Positions 20,591 to 28,489 of a stretch of DNA of 64,000 nt are shown piece by piece. Source of the stretch: Bradyrhizobium nivariense (lineage in GTDB: Bacteria > Pseudomonadota > Alphaproteobacteria > Rhizobiales > Xanthobacteraceae); the NCBI RefSeq assembly GCF_029846715.1, contig NZ_JARVWW010000006.1, forward strand, positions 1 to 64,000, in the 5' to 3' direction. The notes below the pieces were generated by a model. It was not told the origin of the DNA. It made no database searches and worked only from the letters and a program-made list of their open reading frames with translations. Each line of letters opens with the position of its first letter. The stretch's first letter is position 1. The position numbers and the translations under genes are program-made.

Positions 20591-21613
20591 CTAACGCCCT
20601 TCCGGACCCTGGGCGCGGAAGTCGCCGGGGGCCATGCCATAGGCGGCGTTGAAGACCCGGTAATAGGTCGCCAGGCTGTCGAAGCCGCAGGAGGTCGCGA
20701 TGTCAGCGATCAGCCGGTCCGGGGCTTCGCGCATCAGGCGGCGGCTCTGTTTCAGGCGTTCGTCCGTCACGGTTTGCGAAAAACTCTTTGCCGCGCTCTC
20801 GAACAGCATGTGGAGGTGACGCACGGATACGCCGAGCAGCTCGGCCACCATCGTCGGCGCCATGTCCGGGTCTTGCAGATGGCGCGCGATCAGGCGCCGC
20901 GCCTGCGAAAGTCGGGCGGTCCGCAGTGCGGCCTGCCCGAGGCGGCTGCCGGGCCGCATAATGCCGCGCTCGATCAGCGCCAGATGGGCGAGGGCTTGAA
21001 CCAAAGAGGCCTGGACGACGGAAGCGGCATCGGCGGCGCCGTCATCACCCGCGGCAGCCCCACCGAGATCGGCAAAGCAGGCGCCGAGCAGGGGCGCCAG
21101 CCTGGGATCGTCGAAGGTCCGGGGCGCAAGCTCGCGCATGCGCTTGTCCTGCGTGGGGAGGCCGCTGAGGGGGATCTTCAGGATCCTCAGGTGGAAGCCT
21201 CCTGCGCCCAGCGGCGCGGTGCGATAGGGCAGGTCGGTATGGCTGGTGGCGAAGCTGCCATTGGCGATCGCGAAGTCGCTTCCACGCAGGCCGCCGAACC
21301 AGCCGCCGCTGCCGAGCTGCTGATAGACGCAGATGCTGTCGCTTGGCGCGTCAGCGATGTCGGTCGTGCCGCGCTCGACCGTGTAGTGCGAGGCCTTCAG
21401 CTCGACGAGACCGCCGCCGCCGAGCTGGTGCAGCGAGAATTCGCCGAAGAAGTCCGCGCGGCGTTCGCGCTCGAGCTCGGCGGTGACGCCGAACAGGCCC
21501 TTGGCGCGCACCTCGCGCCAATAGTCGAAGCGGTCGTGCGGCTCGACCTCGTCGGTGCACCAGCGATACACGGCGGCCCTCGCCTCCAGCGGAATTGCCC
21601 ACAAGAATTGCAC
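20591..21613 (-). CDS. AraC family transcriptional regulator
   Basis: A 340-residue regulator. The N-terminal about 200 residues resemble the AraC-binding-like domain of the AraC_binding_2 type (FDYWREVRAKGLFGVTAELE...). The C-terminal double helix-turn-helix includes MVAELLGVSVRHLHMLFE and the signature IADIATSCGFDSLATYYRVFNAAYGMAPGDFR. Target genes are unknown. It is divergent from the caspase-fold gene across 171 bases and could regulate it, but no operator is identified. Confidence 0.92.
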   Translation of the reverse strand: MQFLWAIPLEARAAVYRWCTDEVEPHDRFDYWREVRAKGLFGVTAELERERRADFFGEFSLHQLGGGGLVELKASHYTVERGTTDIADAPSDSICVYQQLGSGGWFGGLRGSDFAIANGSFATSHTDLPYRTAPLGAGGFHLRILKIPLSGLPTQDKRMRELAPRTFDDPRLAPLLGACFADLGGAAAGDDGAADAASVVQASLVQALAHLALIERGIMRPGSRLGQAALRTARLSQARRLIARHLQDPDMAPTMVAELLGVSVRHLHMLFESAAKSFSQTVTDERLKQSRRLMREAPDRLIADIATSCGFDSLATYYRVFNAAYGMAPGDFRAQGPEGR

Positions 21614-21784
21614 TTAAGAAACAGCAGATTCCGGCGGGATCTGCCATAGGCTAGACGACAGAACCTGAGTCCTCAGGGCTGTTGAACCGGCGATATGGCT
21701 GGGCCGACTATCACATCAACGGCGGGGTTCCAATGAACCGCCGTTCGAGGGAGCCGGCATGGGCCGTTCTGGGGGAATTTTGCG

Positions 21785-23305
21785 ATGACGCGTCGGCTTT
21801 TCAGAGTCCTGGCGGCACTTGGCCTCGCGGCAAGCCTGTGCGGCTTCGCGCTTCCCGCCTGCGCCGAGAAGCGCGTTGCGCTCGTCGTCGGCAACAACGA
21901 CTACAAGAACGTTCCGAAGCTGCTCAAGGCGGTCAACGACGCCCGCACCATGGGCGATACGCTGAAGCAGCTCGGCTTCTCGGTGATGGTCGCCGAGAAC
22001 CAGAGCCGGCAGCAATTTTCCGAGACGCTGCTCGCGTTCGATCGGGCGATCGAGCCCGGCGACACCGCGTTCTTCTTCTACGCCGGCCACGGTTTCGAGA
22101 TCGCCGGCCAGAACTATCTGCTGCCGACGGACGTGCCGGCGGCCACGGAAGGGCAGGAAGAGCTGGTGCGCGACGCCTCGATCCTGGCCGACCGCATCGT
22201 CGAGCGCCTCCAGAACAAGAAGGCGCGAACCTCGATCCTGGTGTTCGACGCCTGCCGCAACAACCCGTTCGAGCGCAAGGGCACCCGCGCCGTCTCCGGT
22301 GGCGGCGGGCTTGCCCCGATGGTGCAGCTGCCCGAAGGCGTGTTCTCGGTATTCTCCGCAGGCCCGCGCCAGACCGCGCTCGACCGCCTCTCCAACGACG
22401 ACGCCAATCCCAATTCGGTGTTCACACGCACCTTCGCCAAGGAGCTGCTCCAGCCCGGCGAGAACCTGGTGCAGGTGGCGCAGCGCACGCGCCGCCTCGT
22501 CAGCGAGATGGCCGACACCGTCAAGCACAGGCAGGTGCCGGTCTATTTCGATCAGATGGTCGACGACGTTTTCCTCAGCGGCATCGCCAAGGACGCGGCG
22601 GCCGCCGCGCGCCCCGCCGATCCGCCGGCGCAGAAGCTCGCGGCGCTGCCGCCGGTGTCGGTGCCGCGCGTGCCGAAGGAGGAGACCACCAACGCGCCGA
22701 TCGCGAGCTTCTCGCGCCACAATGGCGGGTGGAGCGTGGTGTTCTCCTTCGCCGATCCGACGCTCGGCATTTCCTGGCGCATGGCCGGCAATGCCGATTT
22801 CCGCGAAACCGGCTTCATCGATACGCTCGACCCGCGCACGCGCAAGAGGCTGCCCAACCCGTCGATCGAATTGCCGCCAGACGCGCAGGCCGGCACCATC
22901 GAAGTCCGCTATGTCGATCAGTCCGGCGACATGCAGGGGCCGTTCCCGATCAGGTTCGATCCCGAAGCCGCGCTGATCCGCGACCAGCGCAAGATCCTCG
23001 ACATGACCGCGACGAGCTGGCTGTCGTTCCGCGAGTTCAACGGGCTGCTGGTTTACTACACGCACCTCGTGTCCTACCGCTGTGCCATTCGCGAGGTGCG
23101 CATCGGCATCGACACCGCCGTTCCGAACCAGGTGTTGAAGATGCCGGGCTGCGACATGCGCGACCCCAGCGCGATCAGCGCCGGCATGCCGCTCTACATG
23201 AAGCTCGCGCCGGCAACGCAGTTCATCTCGGTGGAGCTGACCTATCGCGACGGCAGCGTGTCGGAGATCAAGAGTTTCCGCAGCGCGAACCGCAGCAACA
23301 ATTGA
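21785..23305 (+). CDS. Secreted caspase-fold (peptidase C14) protein
   Basis: A 506-residue protein with a Sec signal peptide (MTRRLFRVLAALGLAASLC, cleavage near the ACAE site). The caspase-like domain starts KRVALVVGNNDYKNVP; the catalytic dyad is His102 in FYAGHGF and Cys157 in VFDACRNNPF. Such bacterial caspase homologues (orthocaspase/metacaspase relatives) cleave after Arg or Lys in studied cases. The roughly 230 C-terminal residues after about 270 form a second, beta-rich domain that I do not recognise. Export to the periplasm separates it from cytoplasmic death proteases. Its neighbours are an AraC regulator and a 2-TM protein. Confidence 0.9.
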   Translation: MTRRLFRVLAALGLAASLCGFALPACAEKRVALVVGNNDYKNVPKLLKAVNDARTMGDTLKQLGFSVMVAENQSRQQFSETLLAFDRAIEPGDTAFFFYAGHGFEIAGQNYLLPTDVPAATEGQEELVRDASILADRIVERLQNKKARTSILVFDACRNNPFERKGTRAVSGGGGLAPMVQLPEGVFSVFSAGPRQTALDRLSNDDANPNSVFTRTFAKELLQPGENLVQVAQRTRRLVSEMADTVKHRQVPVYFDQMVDDVFLSGIAKDAAAAARPADPPAQKLAALPPVSVPRVPKEETTNAPIASFSRHNGGWSVVFSFADPTLGISWRMAGNADFRETGFIDTLDPRTRKRLPNPSIELPPDAQAGTIEVRYVDQSGDMQGPFPIRFDPEAALIRDQRKILDMTATSWLSFREFNGLLVYYTHLVSYRCAIREVRIGIDTAVPNQVLKMPGCDMRDPSAISAGMPLYMKLAPATQFISVELTYRDGSVSEIKSFRSANRSNN

Positions 23306-23337
23306 CGACGCGGGCGCAGGCGCCGAGCACGCTTCCG

Positions 23338-23622
23338 CTACCCGCGGCGCTTCCTGATGAAGCGCTTGATGGACTCGACGGCCTCGATCAAGGGCGGAGC
23401 CAGCGAGAAGAACGCGCCCATCGCGATCGAGATGATGACGTGGCGCAGCAGGAGCTTCTCCTGCTCCTCGAACGGATAGCCGTTCTGGTCGATCGGCACG
23501 GGCGCGAGCGCGCCGGTCTGCCGCGGGCTCGACTTCCGCGGCTTGCGCGGCGGAATCATGATCACGACGAAAAGCACGTTGATCAGGATCCAGACGCTGA
23601 GCACGATAAGGACAGTCCGCAC
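23338..23622 (-). CDS. Small two-helix membrane protein, unknown function
   Basis: A 94-residue protein beginning MRTVLIVLSVWILINVLFVVIM. A first membrane helix is followed by a basic PPRKPRKSSPR linker, a soluble segment with DQNGYPFEEQEKLLL, a second hydrophobic segment (IISIAMGAFFSLAPPLI) and a basic C-terminus (RFIRKRRG). I do not recognise a family. It is convergent with the caspase-fold gene (32 bases apart) and divergent from the FAD monooxygenase. Confidence 0.7.
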   Translation of the reverse strand: MRTVLIVLSVWILINVLFVVIMIPPRKPRKSSPRQTGALAPVPIDQNGYPFEEQEKLLLRHVIISIAMGAFFSLAPPLIEAVESIKRFIRKRRG

Positions 23623-23742
23623 TGTAATTCCCTGAAATCAATCGTAATCTGCGGCGAGGCTAACGGCCATTCGCAATTGCGGCAAATGAATCCTGTTTGC
23701 TGCACCGCACAGAAAACTTAAGTCGTAAACGAGGATCCGGCC

Positions 23743-24999
23743 GTGAAACCAGATACATCGCAGCCCCCGCAGGGTTCCTCCGTAAAAGTGCGGTGCTGCA
23801 TCGTCGGCGGCGGACCGGCCGGCATGATGCTCGGCTATCTCCTCGGGCGCGCCGGCGTCGATGTCGTGGTGCTGGAGAAGCATGCGGATTTCTTCCGCGA
23901 CTTCCGCGGCGACACCGTGCATCCCTCGACACTTCAGGTGATGGACGAGCTCGGCCTGATCGACGGCTTCCTGAAGTTGCCGCATCAGCGCCTGCAGAAG
24001 ATGGACGGCCTGTTCGGCGGCACACCCGTTCGCATCGCCGATCTCAGTCGGCTCCGCACCAAGTACCCCTTCATCGCCTTCATGCCGCAATGGGATTTTC
24101 TGAATTTCCTGCGCGAGGCCGGCCAGCGCTTCGCCTCGCTGAAGGTGATGATGAACACGGAAGCCGTCGATCTGATCCGCCGCGGCGAGACGATCGCCGG
24201 CGTGCGTGCGAAGACGCCGGAGGGGCCGATCGACATCGAAGCCGATCTCACCATCGCCTGTGACGGCCGGCATTCGACCCTACGCGAGCGCGCGGGTCTA
24301 GAGGTCGAGGAGATCGGCGCGCCAATGGACGTGCTGTGGTTCCGTGTCGGCCGCAAGGCGGACGAGACCGAGAACCTGTTCGCGCGCGTCGAGCCCGGCA
24401 AGATGATGGTCACCTTCGACCGCGGCGATTACTGGCAATGCGCCTATGTCATCGCCAAGGGACAATACGACGCGGTGAAGGCGAGGGGGTTGCAGGCGCT
24501 GCGCGACGAGGTCGTTCGCATGGCGCCGATCCTGAAGAGCGGCATTGCCGATGTGAAGAGCTTCGACGATTTCAAGCTGCTCACCGTCGCGATCAACCGC
24601 CTGACGCGCTGGACGCGGCCCGGCCTGCTTCTGATCGGCGATGCCGCGCATGCGATGTCGCCGGTCGGCGGCGTCGGCGTCAATCTCGCCGTGCAGGATG
24701 CAGTCGCGACCGCAAATCTGCTGGCGGACAAGATGCAGCACGGCTGCCCGTCGGAGGACGAGCTCGATGCCGTGCGCCGTCGCCGCGAGTTCCCGGTGAA
24801 GATGACGCAAGCAATGCAGATGATCGTGCAGAACAACATCATCAGTAGCGCCTTGCAGGGCGGCGACCGGCCGCTGAAAGTGCCCCTGATCGTACGCCTC
24901 CTCACCGCGCTGCCGTGGTTGCAGGGCATTCCGGCGCGCCTGCTCGCGCTGGGCGTCCGGCCCGAGCACGTGCACTCGAAGGCTGCGCCGGCACCGTAG
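23743..24999 (+). CDS. FAD-dependent monooxygenase (PHBH/UbiH-like)
   Basis: A 418-residue flavoprotein of the FAD_binding_3 class. The dinucleotide-binding motif is CCIVGGGPAGMMLGYLLGRAG near residue 20; the mid-domain DG motif appears as ACDGRHSTLRERAG, and the second FAD motif as IGDAAHAMSPVGGVGVNLAVQDA. These proteins hydroxylate aromatic or lipid-like substrates with NAD(P)H and oxygen. The substrate is unknown and no aromatic-degradation genes lie next to it. The first 15 residues before the Rossmann strand are polar and probably disordered. Confidence 0.9.
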   Translation: MKPDTSQPPQGSSVKVRCCIVGGGPAGMMLGYLLGRAGVDVVVLEKHADFFRDFRGDTVHPSTLQVMDELGLIDGFLKLPHQRLQKMDGLFGGTPVRIADLSRLRTKYPFIAFMPQWDFLNFLREAGQRFASLKVMMNTEAVDLIRRGETIAGVRAKTPEGPIDIEADLTIACDGRHSTLRERAGLEVEEIGAPMDVLWFRVGRKADETENLFARVEPGKMMVTFDRGDYWQCAYVIAKGQYDAVKARGLQALRDEVVRMAPILKSGIADVKSFDDFKLLTVAINRLTRWTRPGLLLIGDAAHAMSPVGGVGVNLAVQDAVATANLLADKMQHGCPSEDELDAVRRRREFPVKMTQAMQMIVQNNIISSALQGGDRPLKVPLIVRLLTALPWLQGIPARLLALGVRPEHVHSKAAPAP

Positions 25000-25178
25000 T
25001 GCAAGGGCTCAGTAGGGATAATGCAGCGTTAAATCGTGTCCGGCGCGTTGCCTGTGTGCCACAGCGCCAACGGATTAAAGGCGCGCTGCTTGTCAATCCG
25101 GCGTCTTAACTTTCTTGATTCAAATTTGAGTAAGAACTGCGTGTGAGCGTGCACCCATCAAAGGACACGGGGTGTACC

Positions 25179-25946
25179 ATGCGTAACAAATTGATTGCCG
25201 CCTTCGCCTGCACGACCGCTCTGGTTTCGACCGGCGCTGCTTCCGCCGCCGATCTCGGTGCGCGCTACACCAAGGCGCCGGCCTATATGGAGTCGATGTT
25301 CAACTGGACCGGCTTCTATGTCGGCGGCCACATCGGCGGCGCATGGACCAACGAGCAGTTCATCAACAACGGGACCGGCGCGCCGTTCGGCGATCTGACT
25401 CCGGGCCAGGGCTACCGTCAGCGTAACTCCGGCATCCTGGGCGGCGCCCAGATCGGCTACAATTGGCAGGCCAACAACTACGTGTTCGGCATGGAGGGCA
25501 CGATCTCCGGCCTCGACAACAAGGGCTCGTTCTTGAACACCGCGTTCGGCGCGGGTGACGACGTGTTCTCCTGGCGCGCCAATGTGCTTGCAACCGTCGT
25601 TGGTCGTGCGGGCTTCGCCGTGCAGAACAATTTGTTCTACATCAAGGGCGGCTATGCCGGCGTGAACAACCGTCTGTCGGTCACCGACACGGTCGGCCCG
25701 GCCACCGGTTCTGGCGGTCAGACCCACTGGGCCAACGGCTGGACCGTCGGTGCCGGCTGGGAATACGGCATCACCCGCAACTGGATCGTCGGCCTCGAGT
25801 ACAACTACGCGGCCTTCGGCGGCCAGACCTATCAGCTCGGCGGCACCTCGGGCAATTACAGCTTCGATGCCAAGCCGCGCGACATCCAGTGGGCCGTCGT
25901 GCGCGCGAGCTACAAGTTCGACGCGCCGGTCATCGCGCGCTACTGA
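25179..25946 (+). CDS. Outer-membrane beta-barrel protein 1 (Omp25/Omp31-like)
   Basis: A 255-residue porin-like protein. The start at MRNKLIAAFACTTALVSTG gives a clean signal peptide with cleavage after ASAA; an upstream codon at 25143 would add 12 unlikely residues. The mature part begins DLGARYTKAP and continues FNWTGFYVGGHIGGAW, as in the Brucella Omp25/Omp31 and Rhizobium RopB group, and ends with an aromatic C-terminal residue (PVIARY), the signal for outer-membrane insertion. It is followed by a strong terminator. Paralogues lie at 27251 and 36218. Confidence 0.92.
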   Translation: MRNKLIAAFACTTALVSTGAASAADLGARYTKAPAYMESMFNWTGFYVGGHIGGAWTNEQFINNGTGAPFGDLTPGQGYRQRNSGILGGAQIGYNWQANNYVFGMEGTISGLDNKGSFLNTAFGAGDDVFSWRANVLATVVGRAGFAVQNNLFYIKGGYAGVNNRLSVTDTVGPATGSGGQTHWANGWTVGAGWEYGITRNWIVGLEYNYAAFGGQTYQLGGTSGNYSFDAKPRDIQWAVVRASYKFDAPVIARY

Positions 25947-26000
25947 GTGGGTCAACGAACGAGCGATCAGCAAACAAGAAAATCACGGCCAACACTTAAA

Positions 26001-26031
26001 AGCCCCGGGCATTGTCCGGGGCTTCTTTTTT
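26001..26031 (+). terminator. Rho-independent terminator of barrel gene 1
   Basis: AGCCCCGG at 26001-26008, a 7-base loop, CCGGGGCT at 26016-26023, then TCTTTTTT. It lies 55 bases after the beta-barrel stop and the U-run is on the plus strand. Confidence 0.92.
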
Positions 26032-26055
26032 GTGTGCAGGTTTCTCGCGCACGTC

Positions 26056-26826
26056 CTACGCCATCACCGAGAAACCGCCGTCGACGGGGATCGCGGTGCC
26101 GGTGACGAAGTTCGAGGCGGCCGAGGCAAGGAACACGGTGATGCCGGCGAAGTCGTCGATATCGCCCCACCGCCCCGCAGGCGTGCGCGCCAGCACCCGC
26201 TCGTGCAGCCCTGATACCTGCTGCCGCGCACCGCGGGTCAGGTCGGTGTCGATCCAGCCCGGCAGGATGGCATTGACCTGGATGTTGTCAGGCGCCCATG
26301 CATTGGCGCAGGCGCGCGTGTACTGAACGATGCCGCCCTTGCTCGCCGCATAGGCCGTTGCGAAGCTCGCGCCGAAGATCGACATCATCGAGCCGATGTT
26401 GATCACCTTGCCGTTGCCTGACGCCTTCAGCGCGGGGTAGGCCGCCTTCGAGCACAAGAAGGCGCTGGTGAGGTTGGTCTCGATCACCTTGTTCCATTCG
26501 TCGAGCTCGAGCTCGTGCGGCGGCTTGCGAATGCTCATGCCGGCATTGTTAATGAGGATGTCGATGCGGCCGAGATCCCTGACGACGCGATCGATCATCG
26601 CCGCGACCGCCGCCTTGTCGGTGACGTCGGTGGGAACAGAGATCGCCTTCACGCCGCGCTGACTGAGATCGGCGACGGCGGCGGCGGATTTGGTTTCGTT
26701 GCGTCCGACCACGGCGACGTTGGCGCCGGCATCGGCGAGGCCACGGGCCATGCCGAGCCCGATGCCGCCATTGCCTCCCGTGACAATCGCGACCTTGCCG
26801 CGGAGATCGAACCGACTGGATGTCAT
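26056..26826 (-). CDS. SDR family oxidoreductase
   Basis: A 256-residue classical short-chain dehydrogenase. VTGGNGGIGLGMARGLA is the nucleotide-binding glycine motif, LINNAGMS the NNAG motif, and SMMSIFGASFATAYAASKGG holds the catalytic Ser with Y-A-A-S-K. Motifs near the C-terminus (ASNFVTGTAIPVDGGFSV) fit. The absence of an acidic residue at the end of strand 2 (VVGRNETK) suggests NADPH preference (inference). A 2-TM small protein gene lies 21 bases upstream in the same direction. Substrate unknown. Confidence 0.92.
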   Translation of the reverse strand: MTSSRFDLRGKVAIVTGGNGGIGLGMARGLADAGANVAVVGRNETKSAAAVADLSQRGVKAISVPTDVTDKAAVAAMIDRVVRDLGRIDILINNAGMSIRKPPHELELDEWNKVIETNLTSAFLCSKAAYPALKASGNGKVINIGSMMSIFGASFATAYAASKGGIVQYTRACANAWAPDNIQVNAILPGWIDTDLTRGARQQVSGLHERVLARTPAGRWGDIDDFAGITVFLASAASNFVTGTAIPVDGGFSVMA

Positions 26827-26847
26827 GCTGCTATTCCCTGGTTTCTT

Positions 26848-27033
26848 CTATTGGTTGCTTTGCCAGATCAGCACCAGCCCGAAGCCGGCCATGGCTGCGC
26901 CATAGCCGGCCCATTGCAGCTGGTTGACCATGAAGCTCGATCGCGGCCACGCGACGGTGCCCGTGCCTTGTCCGATCCAGAGCAGCCCGACGGCGAGAGC
27001 AAACAGGCCTGCGATCAGCAGAAATCTGCGCAT
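26848..27033 (-). CDS. Small two-helix membrane protein (61 aa)
   Basis: MRRFLLIAGLFALAVGLLW opens a first helix; QWAGYGAAMAGFGLVLIW forms a second, with a short polar loop (SSFMVNQL) between. The pattern resembles small conserved hypothetical proteins of Bradyrhizobium. A GGAGGAATGC sequence just upstream of the ATG is a good ribosome-binding site. It precedes the SDR gene by 21 bases, so the two are probably co-transcribed. No function can be given. Confidence 0.75.
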   Translation of the reverse strand: MRRFLLIAGLFALAVGLLWIGQGTGTVAWPRSSFMVNQLQWAGYGAAMAGFGLVLIWQSNQ

Positions 27034-27190
27034 GCATTCCTCCCATGGGTCTGATTCTGTCGCGGCCGCCGCGATGAACCATCATCGGAGGCCGCGAGAG
27101 CTTGGAAGCAGACTAGCCGCAGCTTCGGTCCGGGTACAATGGCCGTTACCGCATCTGGCCGGGCGGGCGCGCAATCTCCGTCCCCCAACG

Positions 27191-27217
27191 AAAAAGCCCC
27201 GGCCGAGGCCGGGGCTT
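27191..27217 (-). terminator. Rho-independent terminator of barrel gene 2
   Basis: AAGCCCCGGCC at 27194-27204 pairs with GGCCGGGGCTT at 27207-27217; on the minus strand the stem is followed by TTTTT. It lies 33 bases past the stop of the minus-strand beta-barrel gene. Confidence 0.9.
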
Positions 27218-27250
27218 GACGTCTGATCGTGAGATCAGGACTTGTTCAAC

Positions 27251-28033
27251 TCAGTACTTCGCGACGACCGGACCGGTCCAGTTGAAGCGATAGACCAGCG
27301 AGGTCGAGATCGTCTGGTTCCAGCTGTTGGCGCGGACACTGTTGATGAGCGGCACATTGCCGGCGTCAAGCAACTCCGTCTGAGTCTTCGCTTCGTAGAA
27401 AGCCGAACGGTACTCGGTCTTCATGAACCAGCCGGGCGAAGAGATGCCGAAGATGTTCAGGCTGTTCTCGACGCCACCGCCGACGAACCAGCCGTTGCGA
27501 TTATAGCTGTTGAGGTGGACACCTGCGGGAACGCCGGCCAGCGTCATGAAGTTGGTTTGGCCGAAGTGGGCACCAGAGTAACCGCCGTTGACGTAGGACA
27601 GAACGTTCGGAGCAACCAGATAGCCGACGCGAAGACCAGCGGCCCAGGAGTCTTCAAGCTTCTGATTACCAGTGATGCCGAAGATCGGATCCTGGATGGT
27701 GGCGCGGATGCTGCCGAACTGACCGTCAGCGAACACGCCAGCGACCCAAGTGCCACTGAACTGCCAGTCGTAGCCGAGCCCGACCGTGCCGAACCAACCC
27801 GAGCCGCCCTGCCGCTGGCTGATCGTCAACGGGGTACCGGTAAGGGTGTCACGCACTTGCTGATCAGCATTCGAGAGACCGCCGCCGCCACCACCGAAGA
27901 TGTAGAAGCCGGTCCAGTTGGCGACGGGCGCCGCCATCGGGGCCTTCACGTAGGGGCGGGCCGCAAGGTCAGCGGCCGAGGCCGAACCGGTCATCGCGGC
28001 AACCGCGGTCAGTGCGAGCAAAATCTTCTTCAT
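27251..28033 (-). CDS. Outer-membrane beta-barrel protein 2
   Basis: A 260-residue paralogue of the protein at 25179. The start at MKKILLALTAVAAMTGSASAA gives a signal peptide; a GGGGAT sequence lies 8 bases upstream. The upstream 59-codon extension in the same frame is not protein-like. The mature start is DLAARPYVKAPMAAP with NWTGFYIFGGGGGGLSNADQQ and the end is GPVVAKY with a terminal aromatic residue. Porin-like or structural outer-membrane role, as in the Omp31 family. Confidence 0.92.
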   Translation of the reverse strand: MKKILLALTAVAAMTGSASAADLAARPYVKAPMAAPVANWTGFYIFGGGGGGLSNADQQVRDTLTGTPLTISQRQGGSGWFGTVGLGYDWQFSGTWVAGVFADGQFGSIRATIQDPIFGITGNQKLEDSWAAGLRVGYLVAPNVLSYVNGGYSGAHFGQTNFMTLAGVPAGVHLNSYNRNGWFVGGGVENSLNIFGISSPGWFMKTEYRSAFYEAKTQTELLDAGNVPLINSVRANSWNQTISTSLVYRFNWTGPVVAKY

Positions 28034-28263
28034 TTTAAATCCCCAAGCTTTGGTCTGTCTGGCAGGCGCGAGCGCACTGAAGTCCGAGTGATCTGATGCC
28101 CGGACTATAGCCACTTCCCTCCGAAATGCTGTTGCAGGACAGGCACAGTCGCCGGGAAACGCCGCACGGCAGGGGGGCAGGCCGGTGTCGCCGAAATATA
28201 GAATAAACACAGCATTGTCATCGCGTTACGTCGATCAGTGGGTTTTGGATTTTGGTAACCTCT

Positions 28264-28320
28264 CGTTAGCAAATCCGGCTTTGTCCGAAATGGAGGCAAT
28301 CCTGCATCAGTCTTGGCTCG
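28264..28320 (-). pseudogene. Decayed duplicate of the parE 3' end
   Basis: Positions 28264-28299 align with parE codons at 28510-28545: 28 of 36 bases match, and six of the eight differences fall in the same codon position. Read on the minus strand in that frame it gives [13 protein letters not shown], against [13 protein letters not shown] at the ParE C-terminus. A weaker match to E-RLM lies further in, after an apparent deletion of about 18 bases. A stop codon upstream interrupts the frame. Only the last 20-25 codons are recognisable. Confidence 0.55.
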
Positions 28321-28420
28321 GTGAGTCGTTGGCCGAGTCGCCGGGCGACGAGGCCGGGAATCAGCGAAGCCGAGGCGGACCGTTGGCAGGATCGCCGGGG
28401 AAGGGCGGTTGTCGTCCCCC

Positions 28421-28457
28421 AAAACAAAAGAGCCCCGGGCTTCATGCCGGGGCTCTT
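28421..28457 (-). terminator. Rho-independent terminator of parE
   Basis: An 11-bp stem, AAGAGCCCCGG at 28428-28438 with CCGGGGCTCTT at 28447-28457. On the minus strand it is followed by TTGTTTT. It lies 33 bases past the parE stop. Confidence 0.88.
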
Positions 28458-28489
28458 GATGGGACGCGGAGCGGGCAAGCGCCTGCGGA

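Noticed and set aside
21682..23721. 679-codon plus-strand ORF overlapping the caspase-fold gene
   Set aside because: It is the +1 shadow of the caspase frame with Arg-rich composition; the 21785 frame has signal peptide and catalytic motifs.
26848..27085. 84-codon minus ORF overlapping the 61-residue membrane protein
   Set aside because: It is out of frame with the better ORF, which has two helices and a ribosome-binding site.
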